Source of the DNA: Moraxella osloensis
GTDB taxonomy: Bacteria > Pseudomonadota > Gammaproteobacteria > Pseudomonadales > Moraxellaceae
Direction of reading: 5' to 3'
DNA length: 40,342 nt
Assembly: GCF_001553955.1 (NCBI RefSeq)
Contig: NZ_CP014238.1
Span: 1 to 40,342, forward strand
Shown: in pieces, positions 8,452 to 16,715 of the stretch
How positions within the stretch are numbered: the first letter of the stretch is position 1
Layout of the letters: the number at the start of each line of letters is the position of its first letter
The notes under the pieces: generated by a model
The model's database searches: none
The model's input: the letters and a program-made list of their open reading frames with translations, nothing else
What the model was told of the DNA's origin: nothing
Made by a program: the position numbers and the translations under genes

Positions 8452-8653
8452 AAAAATGAGCTGGTTTACCATAAGATTTACGAAACTCGTCAGCAAGCCA
8501 TCGCTGATGTTACAAGATATATTGAGATTTTTTATAACCGACAACGAATACAAAAAGGGTTAGGATTCAGGTCACCTGCGGGGGTTTCCAAGACTTTTAC
8601 CGTCAGGCTGCCTGACATAATCTACCAAGTATTTTTTTCCGTTGTTGACAGCA

Positions 8654-8725
8654 GGGGTCAGTTATTTTGAAACTAGAAGGTGACAGTCCTTTATGGACAT
8701 ATAAAGAACGAGAAAAACTGACCCC
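8654..8725. repeat. 72-bp spacer with 10-bp inverted ends between two tail-to-tail IS elements
   Basis: The segment begins GGGGTCAGTT and ends AACTGACCCC, a perfect 10-bp inverted repeat, and is bounded exactly by the right ends of two related IS elements. The outer GGGGTCAG resembles Tn3-type termini, but the inner sequence does not match the Tn3 ends at 10085 and 13959. It may be a tiny element or two copies of a preferred target. Confidence 0.6.
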
Positions 8726-8764
8726 TGCCGTCAAATCCGTACAGTTAAACTTGGGAGATTTTAG

Positions 8765-9583
8765 TTACGCAGCTTGACGATAATAATCAAACCACACCTG
8801 TCTTGGCGATTTATAGGCCAAACCCTTTTGAATCCTCGTTTGGTTGTAGTACAGCTCAATATAGCCAATGATATCGCTGATGGCTGTAAATCTTGTTTTA
8901 TAGTCTTGGTGATATACTAATTCATTCTTTAATACGCCCCAGAAGCTTTCTATTGGAGCGTTATCAAAGCAGTTGCCACGACCACTCATCGAGCCTGTAA
9001 ACTGATGCTGTTTGATAATCTTGTGGTAGGCATGGCTACAGTACTGACTGCCTCTGTCAGAGTGAACTATTAGCTCTTTGCTGGGCCGTTTGTTCTTGAT
9101 GGCCATGTTCAATGCACGGCATACTAGATCAGCGGTCATACGTTTGTTAATGGCATAGCCAACCAGCTCTTTAGTGTATAAGTCTTTAACCCCTGCTAAG
9201 TACAGCCAACCCTCATTTGTCCAGATATAGGTGATGTCACTGACCCAAGACTCATTAGGACGCTTAGCATCAAACTGCTGATCCAACACGTTTGGATAAA
9301 CCATTTTACTATGGTTTGAGTCAGTAGTGACTTTAAAGCGTTTATGGCGACGGCATTTGATGCCATGTTCTTCTTTGATACGTCTGACCATGTACAAGCT
9401 AATATCATGGCCTTGCTCTATGAGCTTTGCATGCAGTCGATCAGCACCATAGCGCTCACGAGTTTCACTGTGAGCAGCCCTAACCAGTAGCTCAGACTGA
9501 TTACGATGTATCTGTTGGTCACTGATATCACGACTCAGCCAGTCGTAATAACTTGATGGCTTAACGCTTAGCACACGGCACAT
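8765..9583 (-). CDS. IS3-family transposase OrfB (DDE integrase)
   Basis: Complete catalytic subunit of 272 residues from the ATG at 9583. It contains a HTH_21-like N-terminal region (RDISDQQIHRNQSELLVRAA), then the integrase core: SWVSDITYIWTNEGWLYLAG (first aspartate), IVHSDRGSQYCS (second aspartate), and CFDNAPIESFWGVLKNEL (glutamate). It ends in the typical YYNQTRIQKGLAYKSPRQVW. In vivo it is expected as an OrfAB fusion made by -1 frameshifting at the A-run at the end of OrfA, so the functional frame begins upstream of 9583. It catalyses IS3-type copy-out/paste-in transposition. It is intact. Confidence 0.88.
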   Translation of the reverse strand: MCRVLSVKPSSYYDWLSRDISDQQIHRNQSELLVRAAHSETRERYGADRLHAKLIEQGHDISLYMVRRIKEEHGIKCRRHKRFKVTTDSNHSKMVYPNVLDQQFDAKRPNESWVSDITYIWTNEGWLYLAGVKDLYTKELVGYAINKRMTADLVCRALNMAIKNKRPSKELIVHSDRGSQYCSHAYHKIIKQHQFTGSMSGRGNCFDNAPIESFWGVLKNELVYHQDYKTRFTAISDIIGYIELYYNQTRIQKGLAYKSPRQVWFDYYRQAA

Positions 9584-9633
9584 AGTGGTGATGCTAAAGA
9601 AGTGCTGGTTATCTTTGATAAAGGCGTACCTGA

Positions 9634-9930
9634 CTAACTGTGCTTTGCAAAGTACGCCGTGGCCTTTTTTAGGATCTCTCGCTCCTCTTCGGCAACTTTA
9701 AGTTGTCGCTTGAGCTGCTTTATTTCTTGGAGAGCCGTCATAAGATCAGGATCGTATTGATCTGTTCCTGCAAGTTTGCCTTGATTAGCTTTGTTGTTCC
9801 AGTTCGATAAGGTTTGCATGGCCATACCAAGCTGCTTTGCGGTCGCTGAAATATTGCCGTTGTTGTCTGATATCTTCTTGACGGCTTCGGCTTTGAATTC
9901 TTCACTATAAGTTCTAATTTTCTTGACCAT
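9634..9930 (-). CDS. IS3-family transposase OrfA (DNA-binding subunit)
   Basis: A 98-residue protein, MVKKIRTYSEEFKAEAVKKI onwards. The helix-turn-helix is at about residues 25-50 (NISATAKQLGMAMQTLSNWN), followed by a leucine-zipper-like coiled coil (LQEIKQLKRQLKVAEEEREI) used for OrfA/OrfAB multimerisation. GAGTTTATC precedes the start. The gene ends with KKATAYFAKHS over a CTAAAAAAGGCC slippery site for OrfAB production. Intact, unlike its relative at 7290-7590. Confidence 0.87.
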   Translation of the reverse strand: MVKKIRTYSEEFKAEAVKKISDNNGNISATAKQLGMAMQTLSNWNNKANQGKLAGTDQYDPDLMTALQEIKQLKRQLKVAEEEREILKKATAYFAKHS

Positions 9931-9991
9931 GATAAACTCCGATTAATACGCTTAGTTTACCAAGTTTACTTGTACGGTTTCTTCAGCATAG

Positions 9992-10084
9992 CTCAAACTT
10001 TTAGCTGCAGATAAAGAGAATCCGCTTTCAGGTGAGGCATTAAATAAGAAACTCTACGATGAAGCTTTTGATATTAAAAAATTA
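9992..10084 (+). pseudogene. polymorphic-toxin fragment upstream of the Tn3 insertion
   Basis: An open frame of 31 codons (LKLLAADKENPLSGEALNKK, then LYDEAFDIKKL) ends at the transposon's left target duplication. When the transposon and one AATTA copy are removed, it continues in frame with KEETTYVSACFAAGTLVHTD at 13965, the start of a HINT domain. The 5' side is cut off by the IS ending at 9988, so nothing upstream of this piece remains. Confidence 0.78.
10080..10084. repeat. target-site duplication AATTA (left copy)
   Basis: AATTA directly abuts the left transposon end and is repeated at 13960-13964. Five bases is the duplication length typical of Tn3-family transposition. Confidence 0.88.
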
Positions 10085-10135
10085 GGGGTCAGCACAGAAA
10101 ACGGAAAAAATAGGGCGGTAAGGAATTTTGTCGAG
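10085..10135 (+). repeat. Tn3-family left terminal inverted repeat
   Basis: Begins GGGGTCAGCACAGAAAACGG and runs 51 bases, including GGGCGGTAAGGAATTTTGTC. It pairs with 13909-13959 with one mismatch (base 9, C against T). Confidence 0.93.
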
Positions 10136-10153
10136 TATTTTTAAGCGTTTTTC

Positions 10154-10187
10154 AACTGTCTAAAAAACCAGGGTTTAATAGACAGTT
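10154..10187. promoter_or_regulatory. candidate resolvase (res) subsite
   Basis: AACTGTCTA and TAGACAGTT are perfect 9-bp inverted arms separated by 16 bases, inside the transposon and upstream of tnpR, where res sites lie in Tn3-family elements. The role is inferred from position and symmetry. Confidence 0.5.
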
Positions 10188-10302
10188 TATTTTCACCCAT
10201 TTTTAATGGCTATCCTAGCAATTTTTTGTATATTAACTCATTTATAAAATAGCGTATAATAAAGCCTTATATTTTGCTTTATAAACACCTATAAAGGCAC
10301 TT

Positions 10303-10866
10303 ATGAAAATCGGCTATGCTCGCACATCGACGCTTGACCAACACCTTGATTTACAATTGGATGCACTAACAAACTGCGGTTGTGAAAAAATCTTTCAAGA
10401 GAAAATATCTTCAGTAAAAGACAAACGTCCTCAACTGGAAAACTGTCTTCAAGCGTTGCGAAATGGTGATACGCTATACATCTGGCGACTTGATAGACTG
10501 GGTCGTAGTCTTAAAGATTTAATCACTATCGTCAATCAACTGCAAGAAATTGGCTGTGAGCTAGTTTCCATCAAAGAAAGCATTGATACCAGTACCACAT
10601 CAGGCAAACTCACCTTTCACTTGTTTGCATCCCTTGCTGAATTTGAGCGAGAGTTGATTCGAGAACGTACCCAAGCAGGTTTAAGCTCAGCTCGTGCTCG
10701 GGGTCGCTTAGGCGGACGACCTGAAAAACTCACCGATGATGAAAAACAAATGATTCGCCAGCTGATGAGCGACCGTCATACCTCAGCGACTAATATTGCC
10801 AAACAATTTGGGGTCAGTCGAGCCACAATCTATAAAGTTGCCAAAGGTGTGAAATTCATCAATTAA
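10303..10866 (+). CDS. tnpR: Tn3-family resolvase TnpR (serine recombinase)
   Basis: A 187-residue serine recombinase. MKIGYARTSTLDQHLDLQLD carries the catalytic serine, followed by YIWRLDRLGRSLKDL, the STTSGKLTFHLFASLAEFERELI helix region, the RARGRLGGRPE hinge, and a C-terminal helix-turn-helix (SATNIAKQFGVSRATIYKVA). It resolves transposition cointegrates at the res site, and is also the likely repressor of the unit. It sits 24 bases before tnpA in the same direction, so the two are probably transcribed together. Length and motifs are complete. It is the third serine recombinase in the window and clearly different from the other two in sequence. Confidence 0.9.
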   Translation: MKIGYARTSTLDQHLDLQLDALTNCGCEKIFQEKISSVKDKRPQLENCLQALRNGDTLYIWRLDRLGRSLKDLITIVNQLQEIGCELVSIKESIDTSTTSGKLTFHLFASLAEFERELIRERTQAGLSSARARGRLGGRPEKLTDDEKQMIRQLMSDRHTSATNIAKQFGVSRATIYKVAKGVKFIN

Positions 10867-10890
10867 TCATTTTAGCAAAGGTTGTTTGCT

Positions 10891-13854
10891 ATGCCCCGTC
10901 GCTCCATTTTATCTGCTAGTGAAAAACAATCACTCATTGCTCTACCTGACAATCAAGCAGAATTTATTCGTTGTTACAGCTTAAGCGAAGCGGATATATC
11001 TATCATCAAACAACGTCGTGGCGATGCGAACAGACTGGGGTTTGCTATCCAGCTTTGTTATATGCGGTATCCTGGGATAGTATTAGGACCTAATGAATCC
11101 CCAGATTCAGACTTGCTAAATTTTACCAGTCAGCAATTAGGCATTACTCAAGATAGCTGGAATGATTATAGTTTTAGAGAAAAAACCAGAAGAGAGCACA
11201 TTTTAGAGTTACAGCAATTATTTGGCTTTATCAGCTATGCCCACCTCAATGATGAGCAATATGTCAATTATCTCACCACACTGGCAATTGACACCGATAA
11301 AGGCGTTATTCTTGCCGAACATCTCATCAGTTATTTGCGTTCACAGCGAATACTACTGCCTGCAATCAACGCCATTGAGCAAATCTGTGCCGAAGCCATT
11401 ACCCAGGCAAATAAAACCATCTATTCTCGACTAACAGATGATTTAAGCCAAAACCATGTAGAGAAACTCGATGCGTTGCTTCAAATCAGAAATGGGACCA
11501 ATCTCACTAATCTTGGTTGGTTACGTCAATCTCCACTTAAACCCAATTCTCGGCATATGCTTTCTCACATTGACAGGCTTCAATACTGCCTCGATATAAA
11601 CTTACCTGACGGTATTGAGCGCCGCATTCACCAAAATCGCTTGCTAAAAATTGCCCGAGAAGGTGGTCAAATGCAAGCGGCTGACCTTGCTAAATTTGAA
11701 TCCAAACGGCGGTATGCCACCCTAGTTGCCTTGGTTAGTGAAAGCAAAGCCACCATTATCGATGAAATTATTGATTTGCATGACCGTATCATTGGTAAAA
11801 TCTTTAACAAAGCCAAAAACAAACATCAGCAAGTTTTTAGTGCATCTGGCAAATCCATCAATGAAAAAGTTGAACTTTATACCCGTATTGGTAAAGCTTT
11901 AATCCAAGCGAAGCAACAAAATATCGACCCATTTGATGCGATTGAAAACATCATTTCATGGGAAGCGTTTACCCAAAGTGTTGATGATGCCGAAAGTCTC
12001 GTTCAGCCCAATGACTTTGACTTTCTGCCAAGAATCAATGACAGTTACCAAACCATTCGCCGTTATGCACCCGCCATGCTAGACATTCTGCCATTGCAAG
12101 CCACCTCAAGCTCAAACAGCTTAATGCAAGCCATTGAGGTATTGCGAACAATGAATAAAGCTGAGAGTCGCAAGCTACCTGATAACCCACCCACCAAATT
12201 TATTAAGAAACGCTGGCACAAGCTGATTCACACAGATAATGATATCGACGTACGATATTATGAATTATGCGTACTCTCCGAACTAAAAAACGCCTTACGT
12301 TCAGGGGATATTTGGGTACAAGGGTCACGGCAGTTTAAAGCCTTTGATGACTATCTAATAACCAAGGATGAGTTTCAAAAAATACCACAAGGTGAGCTAC
12401 CCGTTGCTATCAATCCCTATTATCTATCTTATCAGAATCAACGTTTAACGTTACTTGTAGAACAGCTCAAAACAACCAATAAGCTTGCTAAAGCTGATAA
12501 CCTACCAGAGGCAAGCATTACCAGCTCAGGCTTAAAAATCACCCCACTCGATGCCGTATTTCCAGAGTCGGCTCAAATACTGATAACCCAAGTTGCCAGT
12601 ATGCTCCCACATATCAAAATCACTGAATTACTGCTTGAGGTTGATGAATGGATAGGGTTTAGTGATGAGTTTATTCATTTAAAGCGTGAAAGTTCAATCC
12701 AAGACAAACATTTACTACTAACTGCCATTTTAAGCGATGGTATTAATCTTGGATTAAAGAAAATGGCAGAATCCTGTCCTAGCACGACCCATTCTAAGTT
12801 GTCATGGCTACAGGCATGGTACATTCGGGATGAAACTTATACTGCCGCTTTAGCCGTGCTGACCAACGCTCAATTAAATCAACCATTTGCCCAATATTGG
12901 GGCGATGGTACAACATCATCATCGGATGGACAACGCTTTAAAACAGGTGGCAGGGGACAAAATATGGGACATATTAATCCTAAATACGGTTCAGAGCCAG
13001 GGCGATTGATTTACACCCACGTATCTGACCAATACAGCCCATTTCACAGCAAGCTTGTGAATGTCGGTATTCGTGAATCAACCTATGTGTTAGATGGTTT
13101 GCTGTATCATCAATCAGATTTGAAAGTCGATGAACATTACACGGATACCGCAGGCTTTACTGACCATGTGTTTGCGTTAATGCACTTGCTAGGATTCAAA
13201 TTTGCCCCTCGTATTCGAGATTTAGGTGACACCAAACTATTTATTCCCAAAGGTGATAACCCGTATCAAGCCTTAAAACCTATGCTCGGTGGGACAATCA
13301 ACATCCAATTGATTAAAGAGCACTGGTCCGATATTTTACGATTAGCGACCTCAATTAAACAAGGAACGGTGACTGCGTCTCTTATCTTGCGTAAGCTTGG
13401 CAGTTATCCAAGACAAAATGGTTTGGCTTTAGCGTTGCGTGAAGTGGGGCGTATTGAACGCACTTTGTTTATTTTAGATTGGTTACAGCATAAAGAATTG
13501 CGTCGCCGTGTCCAAGCAGGATTAAACAAAGGCGAAGCCCGTAATGCGTTAGCCCGAGCGGTATTCTTTAATCGTTTAGGGGAGATTCGTGACCGTAGTT
13601 TCGAGCAACAACGTTATCGAGCCAGTGGCTTAAATTTACTAACGGCAGCCATTGTGCTATGGAATACAGTATATATCGAGCGGGCGGTAAATGCGTTGCG
13701 AGAGCAAGGTCAAGAAATTGATGATGACTACCTTCAGTACCTGTCGCCACTGGGCTGGGAGCATATCAATCTGACGGGTGATTACCTTTGGAAAAGTAAT
13801 GTGAAAGTTGGAAATGGGAAGTTTAGACCGCTTAGGCGACCTGATGAAGTCTAA
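10891..13854 (+). CDS. tnpA: Tn3-family transposase TnpA
   Basis: About 987 residues, the normal size for Tn3-type transposases. The N-terminal DUF4158-type DNA-binding region begins [20 protein letters not shown]. The C-terminal DDE_Tnp_Tn3 domain contains [15 protein letters not shown] (first aspartate), [15 protein letters not shown] (second) and a C-terminal glutamate region around [21 protein letters not shown] chose the ATG at 10891, with AAAGG about ten bases upstream, over the TTG nine bases earlier. It binds the 51-bp ends and performs replicative transposition. It could in principle also act on the miniature element at 28901-29126, whose ends are similar. Confidence 0.93.
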   Translation: MPRRSILSASEKQSLIALPDNQAEFIRCYSLSEADISIIKQRRGDANRLGFAIQLCYMRYPGIVLGPNESPDSDLLNFTSQQLGITQDSWNDYSFREKTRREHILELQQLFGFISYAHLNDEQYVNYLTTLAIDTDKGVILAEHLISYLRSQRILLPAINAIEQICAEAITQANKTIYSRLTDDLSQNHVEKLDALLQIRNGTNLTNLGWLRQSPLKPNSRHMLSHIDRLQYCLDINLPDGIERRIHQNRLLKIAREGGQMQAADLAKFESKRRYATLVALVSESKATIIDEIIDLHDRIIGKIFNKAKNKHQQVFSASGKSINEKVELYTRIGKALIQAKQQNIDPFDAIENIISWEAFTQSVDDAESLVQPNDFDFLPRINDSYQTIRRYAPAMLDILPLQATSSSNSLMQAIEVLRTMNKAESRKLPDNPPTKFIKKRWHKLIHTDNDIDVRYYELCVLSELKNALRSGDIWVQGSRQFKAFDDYLITKDEFQKIPQGELPVAINPYYLSYQNQRLTLLVEQLKTTNKLAKADNLPEASITSSGLKITPLDAVFPESAQILITQVASMLPHIKITELLLEVDEWIGFSDEFIHLKRESSIQDKHLLLTAILSDGINLGLKKMAESCPSTTHSKLSWLQAWYIRDETYTAALAVLTNAQLNQPFAQYWGDGTTSSSDGQRFKTGGRGQNMGHINPKYGSEPGRLIYTHVSDQYSPFHSKLVNVGIRESTYVLDGLLYHQSDLKVDEHYTDTAGFTDHVFALMHLLGFKFAPRIRDLGDTKLFIPKGDNPYQALKPMLGGTINIQLIKEHWSDILRLATSIKQGTVTASLILRKLGSYPRQNGLALALREVGRIERTLFILDWLQHKELRRRVQAGLNKGEARNALARAVFFNRLGEIRDRSFEQQRYRASGLNLLTAAIVLWNTVYIERAVNALREQGQEIDDDYLQYLSPLGWEHINLTGDYLWKSNVKVGNGKFRPLRRPDEV

Positions 13855-13908
13855 ACTCATTTAAAGATACTCAAAGGCAATAAGTGGTTGTTTTAGAATG
13901 GGTTAAAA

Positions 13909-13959
13909 CTCGACAAAATTCCTTACCGCCCTATTTTTTCCGTTTTCTGTACTGACCCC
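13909..13959 (-). repeat. Tn3-family right terminal inverted repeat
   Basis: Read in complement it begins GGGGTCAGTACAGAAAACGG and matches the left end at 50 of 51 positions. It abuts the AATTA duplication at 13960-13964. Confidence 0.93.
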
Positions 13960-13964
13960 AATTA
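13960..13964. repeat. target-site duplication AATTA (right copy)
   Basis: An identical copy of 10080-10084, directly outside the right transposon end. Confidence 0.88.
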
Positions 13965-14816
13965 AAAGAAGAAACCACTTATGTTTCGGCTTGTTTTGCT
14001 GCCGGTACTCTAGTACACACGGATAAAGGACTAATACCGATTCAAGATATTAGAGTTGGTGATATGGTGTTGTCTCGTCCAGAATGGGGTGGTAGGGACG
14101 CTCCAACTCAATATAAACGTGTGGCTAGAGCTTTCTGTTCAGGTGAAGATACACTTGTACAGATTTCTTATATTACCGAAGCAGATCCTTCGAGAATTAA
14201 ATCAATTTATTTAACAGATAATCATCCGGTATGGATTCAATCCGATAATGAATGGACCCCAGCTATTGATTTGAGAATGGGTTCAAAACTTAGCTTTAAA
14301 TCCCAAGATATAAATGCGTATTTGATTGGAGCGGTAGAAGTTTTTGAAGTAGCTACTAAAACAGGAGATATAGTTGGTTTAGTTCATAATAAAGATTTTA
14401 ATGATGAATGGGACCAAGGTATTGTAATAAGTTCATCAGAGGGTTTAAAAACGTTCTATATTAGTGATCTTAATGGAGAAAGCTTAGAGGGGGCTTATAG
14501 CGGAGAATATATTTATGTTGATGATTTTCCAAAAATCTCTCATATTAATCAGAATCCATTTAAAAACTTGCTTTCACATACTTACTATAAATTCAAGGCT
14601 CCTGTATATAATTTAGAAGTAGAGGATTTTCATACCTACTTTGTAGGTGAAGACGGCTTATGGGTTCACAATACTAATTGTGGTATGGAACAATTACCAT
14701 ATATTCAGAGCCAAATACCTAGTGATGTTGCAATTAGAAATCCCAAGAGATCAGATCCTTTACCAGATTATGTGCATTATGGAGTTTATGCAAATGCTTC
14801 ATTTATATATATTTGA
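13965..14816 (+). pseudogene. polymorphic-toxin C-terminal region with HINT (intein-like) domain
   Basis: It begins in frame with the fragment at 9992-10084. The HINT domain runs from SACFAAGTLVHTDKGLIPIQ (nucleophile cysteine) through VGDMVLSRP, a TDNHPVWIQ motif (block-B histidine) and NLEVEDFHTYFVGEDGLWVH to VHNTNC. Such domains sit before the variable toxin in Rhs, CdiA-like and related secreted toxins and are thought to release it by self-cleavage. The tail after VHNTNC is only about 44 residues (GMEQLPYIQSQIPSDVAIRN onwards), ending at a TGA, so the toxin itself is probably truncated or very short. The Tn3 insertion and the IS at 9988 remove the N-terminus. An ATG at 14064 exists but lies inside the HINT domain. 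Confidence 0.82.
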
Positions 14817-14855
14817 AAATTATAAATTATTTAAGTAAGTAAGGATTAGTTTGTA

Positions 14856-15371
14856 ATGAATTACTTAATACTGGATGTCTTTTACTTTGAAAGCGGTGAA
14901 AAAACTAATGCCAATGCAGTTGGCATAATATTTTCTGGAGTTGAGAAAATTTCTATCTTAAGTGAATATCAAATTATTATTGAGGACGTTGCACCTTATC
15001 AATCTGGACAATTTTACAAACGTGAAATGCCATGTTTAATTGCTCTAATTAACCAAGTTAAGGAATTATTTGATATTATCATAATTGATGGATTTGTCTA
15101 TCTTGATGGCTCAACTCGAGCAGGATTAGGAAAATATTTGTATGAAAATTTAAAGAATAAAAAGCCTATTATTGGCATTGCTAAAAATAGATTTCATGGC
15201 ATTAGTGAAGAATATAAAGTATATCGTGGTAAAAGCAAACATCCTTTATATATTACAACGCATGATTATAATTTAACTAAAGCTAAACTACTTGTAGAAA
15301 ATTTAGAAGGTGAATTTAGAATTCCAAATATAATTCTGAAGGTAGATAAACTAAGTAGAAACCCTGAATAG
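14856..15371 (+). CDS. endonuclease V-like protein (possible toxin-locus partner)
   Basis: A 171-residue protein. MNYLILDVFYFES, then SGQFYKREMPCLIALI, IIIIDGFVYLDGSTRAGLGK and KPIIGIAKNRFHG follow the order of endonuclease V motifs: an N-terminal D, F.(R/K)E.P, a DG....G loop, and P.IGIAKN. The usual DGHG(I/Y)AHPRR loop is altered to DGFVYLDGSTRAGLG. It is shorter than E. coli Nfi (about 220 residues) and starts 40 bases after the toxin stop, with AAGGA upstream of the ATG. That is the position of an immunity gene in polymorphic-toxin loci. Immunity function is inference. It may equally be an independent inosine-specific repair nuclease. It appears intact. Confidence 0.7.
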   Translation: MNYLILDVFYFESGEKTNANAVGIIFSGVEKISILSEYQIIIEDVAPYQSGQFYKREMPCLIALINQVKELFDIIIIDGFVYLDGSTRAGLGKYLYENLKNKKPIIGIAKNRFHGISEEYKVYRGKSKHPLYITTHDYNLTKAKLLVENLEGEFRIPNIILKVDKLSRNPE

Positions 15372-15643
15372 CCACCAAAATTCTAGACACATTTAGCCAT
15401 CTGTTGATGGGTCATTTCATATTCTAAAGGGGAACGTTGACCAATGGAACTATGTCTGCGTTTAGAATTATAAAACATCTCAATATACTCAAAAATATCT
15501 GATTTAGCTTCATCTCTTGAAAGATATATTTTCTTTTTGATTCTTTCACGCTTTAGCAACTGAAAGAAGCTTTCAGCAACCGCATTATCATGGCAGTTGC
15601 CTCGTCTGCTCATACTGCTTTCGAGATTATGATGCTTAAGAAA
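15372..15643 (-). mobile_element. 3' remnant of another IS3-family element
   Basis: The minus strand from about 15640 to 15386 encodes the end of an OrfB transposase: LKHHNLESSMSRRGNCHDNA, then VAESFFQLLKRERIKKK and YNSKRRHSSIGQRSPLEYE. This is a different IS3-group lineage from the other elements here. It is cut at 15644 by the left end of the next IS. The far terminus is near 15372-15390 (TGTCTAGAATTTTGG in complement), close to the stop of the endonuclease V-like gene. Confidence 0.82.
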
Positions 15644-15693
15644 TGAACCGTCCCGGGATTGTCGGAGACCCAAAACTCTGAGACAATACCCTT

Positions 15694-16011
15694 ATGAAAA
15701 GCAAACAATACCCAACAGAAGTTAAGACACGAGCCGTCGAATTACTGATTGAATCACAAAAAGATTATCCATCACTTTGGGCAGCGATACAAGCAATTGC
15801 ACCCAAATTTGGCTGCACACCCGAAACCTTACGTTCATGGCATCAAAAGCACCTAGCCAAGCAAAACCCCGTAACTGTAACCACAGAAAACCAAGCTGCT
15901 CGTATTGCCGAGCTAGAGCGAGAGAACCGTGAGCTTAAACAAGCCAACGAAATCATCCGTAAAGCCGCCGGTATTGAAGCCAAGGCGGAGCTCGACCGCA
16001 AACCGAAGTAA
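15694..16011 (+). CDS. IS3-family transposase OrfA
   Basis: A 105-residue DNA-binding subunit: MKSKQYPTEVKTRAVELLIE, a helix-turn-helix around FGCTPETLRSWHQKH (about residues 41-55), then a coiled coil (RIAELERENRELKQANEIIR). It begins about 50 bases inside the left inverted repeat. The OrfB frame starts at 16011, overlapping the OrfA stop by one base. It is intact and could still be expressed, perhaps as a regulator of transposition. Confidence 0.87.
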   Translation: MKSKQYPTEVKTRAVELLIESQKDYPSLWAAIQAIAPKFGCTPETLRSWHQKHLAKQNPVTVTTENQAARIAELERENRELKQANEIIRKAAGIEAKAELDRKPK

Positions 16012-16412
16012 TGATTAAATTCATCGATGACGAAAAAGACAACTATGGAGTCGAGTCGATTTGCAGAATTCTGCCAATCGCTCCATCAACCTATTATCGC
16101 ATCAAAGATGAACAAGAAAACCCTGAAAAACAAAGCCGACGTAAACAAAGCGACAAGCATTTAATGGAGCAAATCAAACAAATATGGCAAGACAGCGGCT
16201 GTCGTTATGGTATCCGTAAAATATGGCACAGCCTTAAACAAGACGGCTTGCCAAAGCTTGGTCGCTGTACCGTTGAACGCTTGATGAAAAATTTAGGGAT
16301 TCAAGGCATCTGGCGTGGTAAAGGCAAAACCACCACCAAGCAGCGAGACGACCAAGACAAACCTTCTGACTTGGTCAAACGCAACTTTACCGCTGATGCC
16401 TCAAACAAGAAA

Positions 16413-16439
16413 AGACTCTTGCGGAGCAGTGCTCCTCAG
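16413..16439 (+). repeat. palindromic insert C2 (short form)
   Basis: AGACTCTTGCGGAGCAGTGC followed by TCCTCAG, inserted before GTGGCTGACTTTACC in place of one TGG codon. Net +24 bases; the reading frame is kept. It shares GAAAAGA(T/C)TCTTGCGG and all of GAGCAGTGCTCCTCAGGT with insert C1, which sits at the same protein motif in a different IS. Confidence 0.83.
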
Positions 16440-16715
16440 GTGGCTGACTTTACCTATATTAAGACAAAATCTAGCTGGGTTTATACCGCCTTTGTCATTG
16501 ATGTGTTTAAAAGGGTTATCGTTGGTTGGAAGGTCTCAGCCCGTATGGATACCCAACTGGTACTAGATGCGTTAAATCAAGCGTTAGATGCTCGTGGTAG
16601 ACCAAAAGGCGTAATTCATCATAGCGATAAAGGTAGCCAGTATCTATCGATTAAATACGGTGAACGGCTTAAACAGTCTGGACTTGCTGCATCGGTTGGT
16701 ACAACTGGTGATTCC

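Larger units (their letters stand above)
7594..8615 (+). pseudogene. IS3-family transposase OrfB (DDE), broken by inserts and indels
   Basis: The DDE transposase can be followed through three frames: HRLSYSVQRIARLFEVSLSG, then SDITYIWTNEGWVYLAAVKD (first aspartate), [13 protein letters not shown], a second-aspartate region interrupted by an insert before YDNAPMESF, and KNELVYHKIYETRQQAIADV (third catalytic glutamate just upstream in MESF). A net +25 insert at 8032 shifts the frame, a +57 insert at 8335 adds an in-frame stop, and a +15 insert at 8431 stays in frame. Near 8585 one base is missing relative to the expected GVFQDFYRQAA ending. The gene is non-functional. Confidence 0.8.
7232..8653 (+). 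mobile_element. decayed IS3-family insertion sequence carrying four palindromic inserts
   Basis: The left end TGCTGAAAAAAACGGAGGGG at 7232 and the right end, read in complement as TGCTGTCAACAACGGA, are imperfect inverted repeats that both continue into an AAT(A/T)-TTGGTA block. Inside are OrfA- and OrfB-type transposase frames related to those of the intact element at 8726-9988. It is 1,422 bp against 1,263 bp for that relative. The difference is roughly the sum of four inserts described separately (near 7581, 8032, 8335 and 8431). With its frameshifts and in-frame stop it cannot encode an active transposase. No target duplication is visible. Confidence 0.85.
8726..9988 (-). mobile_element. 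intact IS3-family insertion sequence
   Basis: A 1,263-bp element on the minus strand. Its left end at 9988 reads TGCTGAAGAAACCGTACAAG in complement and its right end at 8726 reads TGCCGTCAAATCCGTACAGT; both continue into TAAACTTGG. It encodes OrfA (9634-9930) and OrfB (8765-9583), joined by the usual A6G frameshift signal. It lacks the palindromic inserts of the relative at 7232-8653, so it is the empty-site control. Flanking bases do not show a clear target duplication, probably because neighbouring sequence was rearranged. Immediately beyond 9988 begins the toxin reading frame it truncates. Confidence 0.88.
10085..13959 (+). mobile_element. complete Tn3-family transposon (tnpR and tnpA only)
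   Basis: A 3,875-bp element bounded by 51-bp inverted repeats that differ at one base, flanked by AATTA on both sides. It carries only a resolvase-type recombinase (10303-10866) and a TnpA transposase (10891-13854), both in the same direction, with a resolvase-site candidate upstream of tnpR. No cargo genes are present. It inserted into a polymorphic-toxin gene, splitting its reading frame. The flawless ends and duplication suggest a recent, single insertion. Confidence 0.93.

Noticed and set aside
14647-14838. Alternative frame over the toxin tail as a small toxin
   Set aside because: It overlaps the HINT domain in another frame and lacks a plausible start or recognisable features; the HINT frame explains the region.
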